64,000 nt of DNA from Angiostrongylus vasorum (Eukaryota; Nematoda; Chromadorea; Rhabditida; Metastrongylidae), in contig JADANN010000383.1 of NCBI GenBank assembly GCA_018806985.1, positions 124,001-188,000 on the forward strand. Direction: 5' to 3'. The position numbers and the translations under genes are program-made. How positions within the stretch are numbered: the stretch's first letter is position 1; each line of letters opens with the position of its first letter. The notes under the pieces were generated by a model. It saw only the letters and a program-made list of their open reading frames with translations, searched no databases and was not told the DNA's origin. Below, in pieces: positions 23,823 to 35,339 of this stretch.

Positions 23823-23991
23823 ACCTTTTTCCACGGTTTCCCCGAACCATAATAAGAAGCAGGGGAAGTACCGGGTCTCTAGAGTATGTTTTAGACACCC
23901 TTCATAGCTTTTCTGCTAAGCTACATCGTTATACCGTTTCATCAGTACGATATTGGTATTCAGCGACAAATGGGAGTAAAAATGTGATCAC
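23823..23991 (+). CDS. Candidate exon, possibly 5' exon of the dipeptidase gene
   Basis: It is open in one frame (SLEYVLDTLHSFSAKLHR, VSSVRYWYSATNGSKN) between acceptor ttgttgcag (23814-23822) and a perfect donor gtaagt at 23992. The strong donor and protein-like content favour a real exon. DPP8/9 proteins have about 150-200 residues before the first exon I could match, so this may supply some of them, but I see no clear motif match. Confidence 0.4.
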
Positions 23992-24054
23992 GTAAGTATA
24001 AGAAAAACAAATCATATATGATAGAACCATTCTTGACAAATTTCTGTCTTCAAA

Positions 24055-24655
24055 TATCTGAGAGATTAATGAAGAGCCGACCGGCGACTAGAATCTGCTT
24101 GTCGAAGGATTCGAAAGTTGTAGTTAGGAAGCCTCAGAAGCTCTGAAGGCATCACCATAATGAAGTAGTTTCTGGTGAAGTGGAAAAGGGTGAAGCTTGT
24201 TACTGCTGTAGGACACCTAGCAGAGATAGTAATAAATGCCCGTTGTAGGAGATCGGATTGATAAGATAAGATCGATAACAAGAGGGCTTACACCGCATTT
24301 TTTTATTTTTTTCCTTTCTGAAATTTTTTTTGAAGAAAATTTTTTTCGAAGCAATGCAAAAAACAGAACCAATCTTAAGAAATCCCGTGGAAACTTGTAA
24401 GAATATAACGTTCTGCTATCATTCCTCATGAACGAAAGTCAGGGATCTATATTCTTTCGCTCTCATGTAGAATTGGTAAAGGGAAACTTTTACTGCAATG
24501 TTTCCCGTATTCCACTGGGGAAAAACCATCTTAGATTGCTCTCTCTAAAGTTCAAGCTGTGATTAATAGAATGGATGGGAGCACAACTTTAAGGTAAAAC
24601 AACATCACTCCCAACTTCATTCGAGCTGAAGCAGGAAAGGTGCATTTCTAGCATT
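24055..24655 (+). pseudogene. RTE LINE fragment, linker and early RT region
   Basis: Decayed coding sequence shows NEEPTGD..LLVEGFESC in one frame (24067-24115), like the linker DPTEDY..LVEGLESC of the copy at 54885-58146. Further on are remnants of the region before the RT (about 24460-24650, with 'gaatggatgggagcacaact' in place of the MK.GTAPGPD segment). Many deletions and frameshifts are present. Confidence 0.55.
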
Positions 24656-24659
24656 TCTA

Positions 24660-25305
24660 AAAGAGTAAGTACATTAGTGGACCAGACTACTAGATCGCCT
24701 TGCGTACCGTTGTCCTACCTAGAACGGTGGTGACTCGCAATCCCTACAAATTCGGATCTGCCTTCCTATTCTTCCGATTCACTTGTTGAGAATGCTCCAC
24801 AAATACATCACCACCTTCTCGTGATATCTTTCGAAGGATTTCTATTCGATTTTTAGGAGTGCTATACAATTTCACCCAAGCTGGTTTGCGCATAGAGAGA
24901 TTTGTTTGTGGTTTCTATTATATTTCCTATATTAGACTTTTGGTCGTGGTCTAATCCTAATTTCAGTACTTCAAGTATATCTTCAAGCACAAGAATTTAG
25001 ATGGTACATTAATTTTCTCCTTAACGACTCCATTTGGGGTTTTGTGTTGGACGGGTTAAGAGCATCTATTACATAATCTTTACTCTTAAAGTCGTTTTTC
25101 ACTTTGTATGTTACATTAGGTGAAAAACCGTTTTGGAGTGGGCATAATAGCTGGCAGCTTTATTTCTTTTTTCGTAAGCAATATAATAGGACGTGATCAC
25201 TTTAAGAGTTCTGTGCAAAATCTAGTAACAGAGTAATGCTTGATGGTGAAAACGTATACGTTTGTTTCTTTAGGTCTGAAATTATTTAAAATGTAAGTGC
25301 TGAAG
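24660..25305. other. Probable intron or 5' region of the dipeptidase gene
   Basis: No known repeat or convincing exon is visible. The missing N-terminal exons of the dipeptidase may be in here. Confidence 0.35.
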
Positions 25306-28300
25306 GTCTGCAACTCCAAGCGTTGAGTTCTCACTAATGTGCGAGAGGCAACGTGCTACGGTTGTTAGTGGAGTGACCGACTATATGCTAGATAAAGATG
25401 GATCGACGTTAATGCTCACTACTGGTGAACAAGTTTTTCGGTACGTCTTCTTACTGCTGTCGAGTTTCTGAACGGCGCGTGTAGCGCAGCGGTCAGAGGT
25501 GTACTGCAATACACACAGGGATCGATCCCCACGCCCCGGGCTCACCAGGCCTTCGATCCCTCCGGGGTCGGTAAGTTGGTACCAGACTTGTCTGGGAGGA
25601 TAACAGCACTAGCTCGATACATCGGTATGCCACCGCGAGTCATTGTGAACGCTATATGTGCACTCAGTGACCTCCAACGATGCTTAAGGAAGTCGAATGC
25701 ATGGCGCATCCCTCAGGGGATTGATCAACGCCAAAAGCTTTATCCTTCGAGCTTTTATCGAACTTTTGCCGATGACTATTCCTCGTGAATTGGAGCAAAC
25801 TATGATCATTTATAGATATTCTAACGGAATCCTTTCACCTGTGGAAATACAAGACAAGCTGAGTGATTCGTCAGCTTCAGACTTTGTGTTCGATACACAG
25901 TTCTGCCCTTGTGACTCAAGGCTTGTGTCGTATGTGGTGAACAAGCAGGTTAACGGTTATTTATGTTGTCAAGAAAATAACGTTTTGAAAACTGGCTTTT
26001 TTTTAAATTTAAGCATGGAACTGTGTACGGATAATCATCTATTCAGAACAATAAAAATGGATTTCAGATCCACATTGAGCGCGATAGTTCCATAATATAC
26101 AAGACGCCCAATTCGGATCCAAATGTCTCTAATGGTGTGTCAGCCTTCATAACTCAAGAAGAGTTGGATAGGTTCCAGGCTGTTTGGTGGAGTCCAACGA
26201 GTACCAGGTGGGATATAATCGATGTATTCTAATGTTCTTTTTTCTTCTATTTTGATCTGGCGTAATAGCAAAATTGTCACTGTTTTGCAGTTGTTTTAAA
26301 TCAGGAGTCTAAATAGTCGGTTTTTCGGGATCAAAATCTTTTAGTGTTTTCAACATGAAACCATCCTGTTGGGACTTTTACGCCTGTTAAAACTACTTTT
26401 TCTAGGTTATTATATGAACGAGTTGATGAGACTTCAGTGCGCTCATTAATGTTTGTCTGTCCAGGACGAGAAGCAGCTCCTCCAATGAAATATCCCGTTG
26501 CTGGCACGGATAACGCTATATCTCAGCTGCGTATTATCATGATTGATGGCAATGCTGTGGTCGACTGTGGGCTGAAAGAGCCTCTGAAGTCTCGATTTCC
26601 ATGGGTAGAGTACATAGCTCGTGCAGGTTTTCTCAACGATGGCAAAACAGTATGGGTTCAAGTATTGAATCGCACTCAGTCACAGGCTTCCTTGATTCTA
26701 CTGCCAGAATCCGAATTCGAAGGTTTCAGATCCACAGGCCCCATTCTTAACGCAAGTATTGTTAAGAATGAAGTATCAAGTGCGTGGATCAACACGCATA
26801 ACTCAATTGTACCTCTGGACAGTAACATTTCTACGATCGAATTCATTTACGCAAGTGAGCAACATTCGCAGTGTCACCTCTACGTAATAAGCGCGAGCGT
26901 TGTCAACCATGAAATTGTGGGCCTTCGTGAGCGAGTTGTTACTGAGGGAGATTTCTCGGTATGTAAAGCAACGAATGTCGTTCTTGACAAGGACCGCCAG
27001 CTTGTTTACTACATCGCTAATGTTGGTCATCCAACAGAATGGAGCGTATGTGTATCGAGTTACAGCGAATCAGTACAAGGAATGCGACGATTGACTGAGA
27101 GTGGAGCATCCTTCAAGACTGAGCGAGCTTGCCATCAGCTATGTTTGTCGCCATCAATGGGTTTTGCATGTTGGATGACATCACTCAGCCAGCCACCACA
27201 ATGTTGTTATTATTCCTTAGTGTTTTCAAATGGTTCTACGCTACCTACGGCTACCCTTGTTGCACAGATTGGCTTACCTGGTTACACTATCCCGCCCTGT
27301 GTACAGATCAGTGATCTCCCAATTATCGTTGAATATCTGTCAAGATCCACTCGGCGCTATGCTATGGTGATGAGACCATCTAATTACGAGACAAGCCGGT
27401 GTTACCCTGTGTTGCACTACATTTATGGTGGTCCTGGAATACAGCTTGTTCGAAATGACTACAGCACGTGGATTCCATTCCAAAAATATACTAAGCTGGG
27501 ATTTGTTGTTGTTATGCTTGATGGTCGTGGGTCAAGTAATCGAGGCACCGACTTTGAATTTCCTATTTTTGGAAAGCTTGGACAATGTGAAGTAGAGGAT
27601 CAGGTGGAAGGATTACGAGAAGTGGCACAGATTATGGACGGAATGTTAGATCTGACAAGGGTGGTCGTACAGGGCTGGAGCTATGGTGGCTATATGTCAT
27701 TACTCGCTCTTGCTAAGTATCCCTCAAGTAATTCGTTTTCACCTTCTTTTGACACTTTTCTTACTTTCCAGGAGTAATTAATTAGGATCCACTATTTACC
27801 TCGACATTGTTCAATAACTTAGTGTTCTGTTCCTGAGCAGACAGGAAATTATCAGTTACAAGATTTATTCAATACTGGTTGCTGTTTTGGCGATTTCACC
27901 TTTTTCAGAGTCTAGAAGAGTTAAGTTGACACGTAGTCTACTCAGCCAAACACTTTCATAACAAAGTCAGAAACCACTCAGTACATAAATTTCATTCGTG
28001 TAATAGACAGCTTCTTTTAAACACTCACTGTTTTTCAAAAAACCGCCCTTCTTTTAACGTCGGATTGACCAATCAATATGTACTTTTTCGTTGAGAAGCT
28101 AACTTGTTACTGATTATGATTGTTTGTTAATAATAATTTGTTTTCTAGCGGACAATCCCTCCTCCAGCAGTCAGTGTTATTAGCTAGAACATAGCGAATC
28201 AGTGAAATGCAACCACATTAATCCTGAGATATTTGGAAAACACCGGGCCGGAGGTATCTGTGGTGGGGTACGAACACGCCATCACTCTGGGCTAACACGT

Positions 28301-29937
28301 TACCACCACAACATGCGGATCGTTTGTTTTGCGTTTCTCTCAGCTAGTTTTCTATCTACCAGTGCCATAAACAGTCACCCATCAACGGCATTGATCTGGG
28401 GAGTATAAATCGGTAGTGAACCCAGCTAAATTGAGGCTGTAGTCGAAATCACAATGTTAACTTTTTATTTACTGCCTATCACAATTTTTTTTACAGGAGG
28501 CTGTTATGTGAACCAGTGCCATCAAAAATCATCCGTTAACGGGTAGATAGAGAACTAGATGAGAGATTTGTTATCAATGGAAGAATGCCTACCATTTTAT
28601 TCTTTGTATGTCCTGTAGTTGTTGTTGGAGAGCGCCTCACAGAGTCTTGCATGGATGAGGAATGTGCCTGGCTCAGGTCACAAAACTAACTGGAGACATT
28701 GGGCGAGATTACGTGTCATCACAAGGTGTTCCTGACTGCGATTCATTTTTAGGCTTTTGGAATTAATCTGAAACACTTCAAAAGTTTTGCGCGCTGATAT
28801 TTTGGATTCCTATGCTAAGATAGTGACTTTTCATTCAAGTTTCGAGGGTTTCAAAATCTTCGTTATACCTTCGAGTCCTTTGCGTGCCTGGTGAAGTGTT
28901 CTCATTGATTTTAAGTTTCCCAAGTAGTGCCCTTTTACACGGACGCAGAGTGCTCTACCAGTTTTGCCAATGTATTCCTCCACGCACGCTTTAGAACAGA
29001 TCAGTTGCACCGTAGCCGAATTTATACAATTGCCGTGTCAAACGTTAGGGCAAATTATGGAGCTGTGCATCTTTCCTAGACGGTCATACAAGCGGTTACA
29101 AACTAGCTGGCGTCTGAGAGTGTTCGGTAGTATCTTAGTCACTTCTACCGATTTCTCTAGGCCGACAGTTTTTAAACAACTTTTTATAGCTCTGCTTATT
29201 TCGTTGGAAATGAAGGTTAGGACAACAAGGACCTTGTTTATGCTAGAGTTTGATGGTGTGCTTTTTTCTCTAATATCATCTATTGCAGCTACCGTTTTGT
29301 GTCGTCTTTTTTCATTCTATGGAGGTTGCAAGGGTTGGATCAATTTCAGATTTTTCGTGCTGCAATAGCAGGAGGAGCTGTTACTGACTGGAAATTGTAC
29401 GATACAGCATACACAGAGCGGTATCTGGGTTACGGAGAAGACCGCGATCCATTCTATGAAGAGTCTTCCGTCATCAAACACGTAGACAAGTTACCTGACC
29501 AGTGAGTCGAGTATATTTCAGACCTAAATACCCCTACACCTCCATCACCACTCTTGAGTTCGATCATGAACGTGTGGCCGGAAGAGGTTTTTTCCATGTA
29601 AGCTCAAAATGTTTCAGACCTGGTAGATTGCTCCTTGTGCACGGTCTTCTGGATGAAAATGTACACTTCCGTCATACTGAGGCACTTATTGAGCAACTAA
29701 TTAAGGCTGGAAAGCCTTACCAGTTACAGGTATTGTCAGCACAGTGATATTTTCTTAACTGTGGTCACTACTGACGTCAGTGGAATTGTATAATTTTTCC
29801 ACTCTACGTATTCATGTAGTTGGGTCGTAAATTTGCAGCTTTTCCCATCAGAAAGACACGGTATTCGCTCATCAGATGGTGCTGCTTACCTCGACGCTAG
29901 TATTTTGAACTTCATCCAGCAGGCCCTCAAAGACTGA
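25306..29937 (+). CDS. dpf-3: DPP8/DPP9-type prolyl dipeptidyl peptidase (S9B)
   Basis: A serine protease of the DPP8/9 class removes N-terminal dipeptides after Pro or Ala, usually in the cytosol. Exons: about 25306-25440, 25816-25948, 26068-26207, 26406-27727, 29333 or 29350 to 29501, 29618-29729, 29839-29937 (TGA). The propeller part includes [18 protein letters not shown], whose paired Glu forms the N-terminus-binding EE helix, and [11 protein letters not shown] and VEYIARAGF as in DPP8/9. The hydrolase part has [25 protein letters not shown], the nucleophile Ser in [19 protein letters not shown], Asp in LLDENVHF and His in SERHGIR, so the whole triad is present. No signal peptide or membrane anchor is seen, but the first 150-200 residues are not placed. 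The symbol follows the C. elegans DPP8/9-like gene and is an inference. Introns hold SINE A and a PLE. Confidence 0.9.
25474..25765 (+). repeat. tRNA-derived SINE, family A, inside a dipeptidase intron
   Basis: One of the best copies: A box 'tagcgcagcggtc', B box 'gggatcgatcccc', central domain 'ccagacttgtctgggagg' and 3' end 'caacgccaaaagctttatcc'. It fills nearly all of the 375-base intron 25441-25815. An ATG inside it opens a misleading ORF that runs into the next exon. Confidence 0.88.
27880..29325 (-). pseudogene. Penelope-like element 3' portion, in antisense within a dipeptidase intron
   Basis: On the minus strand the GIY-YIG endonuclease end lies at about 28690-29100 (homologous to 32480-32900), with the upstream RT-connector region to about 29325. 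A 3' motif related to CTGANGA...GAAA lies at 27885-27915 (degenerate, CTGAAAA and AAAA). A family B element (28195-28600) interrupts the PLE between the ORF and the motif. Frameshifts inactivate it. Confidence 0.7.
28195..28600 (-). repeat. Family B element nested in the PLE
   Basis: The left arm is on the minus strand ('gcaaccacattaatcctgag' to 'gaacccagctaaattgaggc'), followed by 'ttttatttactgcctatcac' and a short remnant of the opposite arm ('cgttaacgggtagatagaga'). PLE homology resumes on both sides, showing the insertion order. Confidence 0.62.
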
Positions 29938-30149
29938 TGTAGGACCATAATTTCTAGGATTATCCAAAGCACTCACTTTTGAATTCAGCACCGGCCCAAC
30001 AAATGCCTCTTGTCCTGTGTAGCATATCCGTAAAATATGTTACGTGCTTGAATATATATATTTGTCAATTCTTGATGAAATCATACAACTTGTTAGATAT
30101 ATTTTAAGTCAGGTAGTATTTACGTTAGATACTAACTAAATTTCTTTTA

Positions 30150-30415
30150 TTTTGTTTATACGAACCATCTTCACGCGTACTATACGGATCCCAGCACTTC
30201 TCAAGTTCAATTCGTTTCCTCGCATCCATCATCAACTAAGGTCTTCCAACTTTTACGTGTGGCTTCGGCTGCTGCTTGAGGATTTTCATTTTATCTTGAC
30301 CAGTTTTCCGACCCACGAGGGAAGGGAAGCTTGCTGAGCCCTGAGCTGGTTCAAACCAGTACCATGCTCGTGATGACCGGCATCACTACCACTATGCTAT
30401 CTGCCCGCTACTAGC
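30150..30415 (-). repeat. tRNA-derived SINE, family D
   Basis: The minus strand begins 'gggcagatagcatagtggta' (A box TAGCATAGTGG matches the consensus exactly), then a B box 'ctggtttgaaccag'. The tail carries 'cacgtaaaagttggaagacc', shared with the copy at 47690-48040. The shared central domain is deleted. Confidence 0.7.
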
Positions 30416-30419
30416 TGAA

Positions 30420-31029
30420 TATCTGTTGTCATTTCTTCTAGAGCTGTACTTGCTGTCCGTGATGTATAAAAATTAACACGGTTCCAGACTGTACAAATAC
30501 TATCTTTCGCTGCGTTCTAAATGAGTTCATTGCATATTTTTAAATACCTTCATACAAAACTAAATCCTTTCGTACTCGTTTGTATTTGGTTATAAAAATA
30601 AACAGTGAGTAAACTGGAGTCCCTTGTTTTATTCAGTAGCACTCGACAGTGGTTCACGTTTTCAATTTCGACATTATTAATTAGGAAGTAATGGATTAAC
30701 CTAGTACAGGCGTCCAACGTTACTCCGTAGGATTCTTGTTGATAAACCGATGATCGAGAGTGAGAACGTTTTTAAAATGTTCACTATTTGACCCAAAAGG
30801 ATTTCCAGACTAATGCTTTGAGTCGGATGTGGGTTCGTCCCACCCATAGAGAGATGGAGCAGACCAGCTTGTGTGAATTGCCATCATTGTTTTGCTTGTA
30901 GTTTATTTTACCTCCATAAAGTTTTCGCTGTGTTTTTTGCACTTAATCGTCAGCTTTTTCAATAAAACCACTAATTCGGACGTTGGGTTGAACAAAGTTA
31001 TTTTCTACACCTAATAAAATAAAGGATGC
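30420..31029. other. Intergenic stretch
   Basis: AT-rich spacer with no gene or repeat family I recognise. AATAAA occurs near 30595 but is far from the dipeptidase stop codon. Confidence 0.35.
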
Positions 31030-31620
31030 GGTATCCCGAATATATTTGTGCGTGAGGCGAGAGCGACTGTTGTTGCTAGAGAATCATGGTGTAACGACAG
31101 TGAAAGCATAAAACGTTGCTTAATAAGGGCCGGTCTAGAGAATTCCGTAAGAGTGGTAGAAATACCATCGGACACTCTAAGACGCCACCTAGTTCGTAAC
31201 CGCCTATATGACCGTCTGTGTACAACGAAAAACTGCATAATTTACCTAATGGTAGAGACGGTGATTGTGTGAGTTCGGTTACAGTCTATCTGATCTTTTG
31301 TAAAGCGTGCAGGGACAAATACGTTGGCGAGACGGGTAGACCGCTCTGCATCCGATAAAAGAACACCTAGTCGGTAAATCCATATTAAAACAAAACACTG
31401 CACTAGGCGCGCATAGGATGCAGGAACACAACGGAGAAGATTTTGAAGTGGGAGTCACTATCCTCACGCAGGAATCGAAAACATTAGCGCGTAAAACTCT
31501 TGAAGCGTTTTGGATCAATTCCAAAAAATTCAAAAATGAACCGCAAGGAGTGTCTTGTCAACACGCGTGAACTACCGCCATACCTCAGGCTGATTTAATG
31601 ACCTGACACAGAGCACAATC
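31030..31620 (+). pseudogene. Penelope-like element fragment with GIY-YIG endonuclease
   Basis: The open part before the nuclease includes SIKRCLIRAGLENSVRVV, RHLVRNRLYDRLCTTKNC, then in another frame VYLIFCKACRDKYVGETGRP, which has the YLI...YVG form of the GIY-YIG core and LCIR with the catalytic Arg. It ends near SKMNRKECL and ELPPYLRLI. A Cys-rich segment before the nuclease (C..K.C.IC) suggests a zinc-binding element. Frameshift and stops are present. No RT core is retained. Confidence 0.78.
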
Positions 31621-31624
31621 CTCG

Positions 31625-32215
31625 CCCATGTATTACTCTGTGCGACTGCTATCCACCAACTAACTGAAATACTTACAACGAATGGACGTTACACAGACTT
31701 TTGGCAAGGAGGATGGTACATATGACTTATGGGTGGGCACAGAAGACGGCATGAGCTCAGTTCAATTCGCAGCAAGTGCGGCGAAAAATTAGGCGTCGGT
31801 TAGAGGAGTCAGCCGTACGAAACTAGGCGTATAACTCCGTGTTATTTAAGATTTTAATTCGATATATAAATGCTTTCAGATTGTTTTACTAGAGATAAAT
31901 CCTCTTTGAACCGAAATTTTAAATAGTCTACTTAAGTTCGAGATTTTACTGTTAGACTTTTGGGAGAAATAACACCTAGAAAGCGTCTTTCTAAAAAAGG
32001 ACAAACATATTGCCCGATGTTAATCGTTATGAGTCAAGGAACTTGTAAGTCCTAGCACAGATAGATCTAAAAACACATCGTAGGGGTAGCGTTGCAAGTA
32101 CAAATTCTGGCCATGTGTTAATCAGCCGTAGTGATGACTTGACTGCGTGATGATTAGCAATGTCTTCGTATTCTTGTTGAGCAAACGCGAGGTGTTATTT
32201 TATTCTTTATTCTCG
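31625..32215. other. Spacer without recognised content
   Basis: No exon or known repeat seen. It may include diverged PLE 3' sequence. Confidence 0.35.
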
Positions 32216-32219
32216 AACA

Positions 32220-33000
32220 AGCTGATGTTTCGGCGGATTTCGCCTTCCTCAGAGCCTGGAAAGGTCAAGTTAACAGCAATCTATTCAGCCAGACACCTCC
32301 ATAACCAAACAAAGAGAACGCTAAACCAAGATTTCAATCACACTGAACACAGAATAGTTTCTTTGCACACTCACCGCTTTCTATGAGTCTTCCACTGAGT
32401 AATTGGCATGGAGACCAACCGCACAGAATTCACATGGAAGCGTAATGTGCCCCCCTTCAGGATAACAGGCTTATATACTGCCCAATCCCGCGTGATAATG
32501 AGGCATTCTTCCCTGAGGTTCATTTTCAAATTTCTGGATTTAATCCGGAACCCCTCGGAGAGTTTTTGCGCGCTTGTGTTCTCGATACCCGTGCGAGGAT
32601 CGTGACCCGTACTTCAAAGTCCTCCCCGTTCTGTCTCTGGGTCTTATGCGTGCCTAGTGGGGTATTTGGTTTACATTTGCCGACTAGGTTTTCTTTTATA
32701 CGAACGCAGAGTGGTCTACCCTTTTCGCCAATGTATTCGTCTCCGCATGCCTTACAGGAGATCAGATAAGCTGTATCCGACCTCATGCAATCACCATCTC
32801 TCACCATTAGGGCAAATTCTGCAATTTTACGTAGCACATATACGGCAATATAGGCGGTTACGAACTAGCTGGCGCCCAAGAGTACTCGGTGGCATTTCAA
32901 TTACGTTTACCGAATTCTCTAGACCCGCCCTTATTAAGCAGCCTTTTTATAGCTACAGTTACATCATTTGAGATAAAGGGTACGATAAGCGGGACCTTTT
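32220..33000 (-). pseudogene. Penelope-like element 3' portion with motif-bearing end
   Basis: On the minus strand the sequence before the nuclease is followed by AYLISCKACGDEYIGEKGRP and LCVRIKENLVGK (GIY-YIG core with catalytic Arg and Glu), then FEVRVTILARVSRTQARK. About 270 bases 3' of the ORF is CTGAGGA (32246-32252), A, stem GGCG, loop AAATC, stem CGCC, GAAA (32228-32231). This is the best linked example of the motif. The element is 5'-truncated. Confidence 0.8.
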
Positions 33001-33121
33001 TATCGCTAGCAGTGTGCTTGGAGAAATTGCTTCTAACCAGGAGAAAAAATCTTAAAAGTGCTTTTTCTTTTCGAAAACACCAACCATTATTCTGTATAGC
33101 AATGTATCAGGTATTATAAAG

Positions 33122-33392
33122 GATGAAAGGATAAAAGCTCTCAGCGTTGATCAATCCTGAGGGATGCGCCATGCATTCGACTTCATTAAGCATCGTTCGG
33201 AGGTGACTGAATGGATATCTGGCCTTTAAAAATGACTCGAAGTGAACTACCGATGTATCGAGCCAATGCCGCTATCCTCCCAGATAAGTCTGGTACCAAT
33301 TTGCCGACCCAGGAGAAATCGAAGGATTGGGGGCCATGGGCGCGGGGATCAATCCCACGTGTGTGTTGCAGGGCACCTCCGACCACAGTATG
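33122..33392 (-). repeat. tRNA-derived SINE, family A
   Basis: Full-length copy on the minus strand, from 'aggataaaagctctcagcg' (3' end) to 'gggcacctccgaccacagt' (head). Confidence 0.82.
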
Positions 33393-33517
33393 ATAAAAAA
33401 CATAATAAAAACCTACATTTCCTAGGTAAATGATGGGTTCTGTCAATTGTGACACGTCTCACTAATATCTATACAGCAATTCTCTCATCTACGTTCAAAA
33501 ATTCTCACAAAAAGAAG

Positions 33518-33785
33518 GGATGTGGCGCAGTGGTCGGAGGCGCATTGCAATACACACGTGAAATCGATCCCGCGCCAGTAGCTCACCAAGCGTTGAATCC
33601 CTTCGGGATCGGCAAATTGGTACCAGACTTGTCTGGAGGATAGTAGTGCACTGGCTGGTAGGCCATTGCGTGTCATTGGAAAAGGCCAGACATCTATTCA
33701 GTCACCTCCAAATGATGCTTAATGAAGTCGAGTGGATGGCGCATCCTTCAGGGGATGATCAACGCCGGGAGCTTTTTTTATCTTT
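33518..33785 (+). repeat. tRNA-derived SINE, family A
   Basis: Head 'gatgtggcgcagtggtcgg' has an A box TGGCGCAGTGG that fits the pol III consensus. The B box is 'gaaatcgatcccgc', the central domain is present, and the tail is 'caacgccgggagctttt'. With 33122-33392 it forms an inverted, head-to-head pair. Confidence 0.85.
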
Positions 33786-33789
33786 TTCT

Positions 33790-34305
33790 TAAGCTTTTAC
33801 GTCCAAAAATTATTAATAAATAAAATTAGACCACAGCAATAATTAGGCGATCAGTGATAAAGAGGAGTCTTTAATAATTAACTAGCATCTTTCAAACAAA
33901 AACACCTCAATTCACAGTGAATTTGAATGAATGAAACAAAAGTTGGTAGAATCGACAGATTTTTGTCAAAACGTCTCCTTATTCCATCATCATAGGAAGC
34001 TGAATTTGTGGAGTCCGTAAAACATTTTTTTTATTCTCAATGCTGAAACCACGAGCATCGAAGCTGATGGAGCCAGCGGGATTCCGCCCACCTGAATACA
34101 AAGGTGTTCACGAATTGCGGCTACAATACTTGCATTAGATTAGTTGAAATTTCAAACTCAGGTGTGTTGATCTTCGGAGTGGCGTCGACCCAAGATCGTA
34201 CTCGTGTCATTGGCATCGCTGCTACAACACTACTCCGCCACCTGAAAACAGAAACTGCTGTTCATAGTTTATCTTCGGATATTTTTATCCATCATCACCT
34301 TGTGT
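33790..34305. other. Spacer without recognised content
   Basis: No exon or known repeat seen before the RTE 3' fragment. Part may be extended RTE 3' flank. Confidence 0.35.
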
Positions 34306-34309
34306 TGTT

Positions 34310-34720
34310 ATCAGTCAACCATCACCCTGTCGTCCCGTTGACTGCCGAGTGACTCGAGCAGGCCCCGGCAAAAAAGCGAAAAAGAATGTCTGTTGCGTGT
34401 AAAAGTAACTCAATGGGTTCTGCTCTCTCTATAGACTCGTTGAGCATCATATCCTTCTTCTATTCTCCTGCTGTGCGTTTGACATTCAGACGTATCCAGT
34501 CACTAACGTCTACTGTTGCATCAGTTCTTGTTCATGCGCCTTAGGTATCCGGCCCACCTTATCTTCGACACTTTGGCGTATATATCGGCGTCTATGGTCT
34601 TCGATCGTTGTCGTAGATCGGAACTTTGCATCTCCTCACTTGCGTGATAGGGGTACTCCTAATAACGCTTTCGACTGCGCATTCTGTAATGCTGAGTGAT
34701 CTTTCATTTTTTTTCTTTCG
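34310..34720 (-). pseudogene. RTE LINE 3' fragment
   Basis: The reverse complement matches the C-terminal end of the RTE copy at 1870-4245: 'gactgccgagtgactcgag' corresponds to 'cgagtcactcgaccgtcaac' near 4172. Upstream, 'aggtgggccggatacctaag' and the 'cgcgcagtcgaa'-like segments appear in order. Only the 3' 400 bases remain, as expected for 5' truncation. Confidence 0.72.
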
Positions 34721-34989
34721 AACTGCTTTCGTTGTTGAGAACTGGACCACTAAAACAGTACCCATTTAGGAACTTACAACGCCGTTCTTCTAATGTGCAG
34801 CTCTTCCAAAATAACATTTGGAATGGCTCCAAACCAACTCTTTGCCGTTGCAGTTCATCAATATTATGGACCAGGTCGAAGAATTCACAACCGGTATATC
34901 ACAGGTTTTTTTCGGTGTAATGGAATAATCGAAAACCCGTAAACTTCTTCGTTTAAGGACAATACTCTGTACACCTTGTTGTTTGTTAT

Positions 34990-35275
34990 AATCAGTATAA
35001 AAGATAATGGATAAAGCCCTCGGCATTGATCAATCTTTGAGGGATGCGCTATGCATTCGACTTCATTAAGCATCGTTTCGAGGTGATTGAATGCATATCT
35101 AGCCTTTACAGTGACTAGCGGTGGTGTACCGATGTATCGAGCCAGTGCTGCTATCCTCCCAGACGAGTCTGGTACCAATGTGCCGACCCCGTAGAGACGG
35201 AAGGCTTGGTAGGCCATGGGCGTGGGGATCGATTCTATGTGGGTGTCGCAATTGGCGCCTCCAACCACATTACTC
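34990..35275 (-). repeat. tRNA-derived SINE, family A
   Basis: Near-complete minus-strand copy, 'aatggataaagccctcggc' to 'ggcgcctccaaccacattac'. Confidence 0.82.
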
Positions 35276-35339
35276 CGTATAGTACTTACTGATTAATTCT
35301 AGCTGTTTTCAGAGGATATTCGACTGCTTTGAATTTACC

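Noticed and set aside
25474..25540. A true tRNA gene
   Set aside because: A and B boxes are present but no cloverleaf or anticodon arm can be drawn, and the sequence continues into a repeated SINE body found at many sites.
25697..26095. 132-codon ORF as one dipeptidase exon
   Set aside because: Its first third is SINE A sequence and its end runs past the donor at 25949 into an intron; only 25816-25948 is exon.
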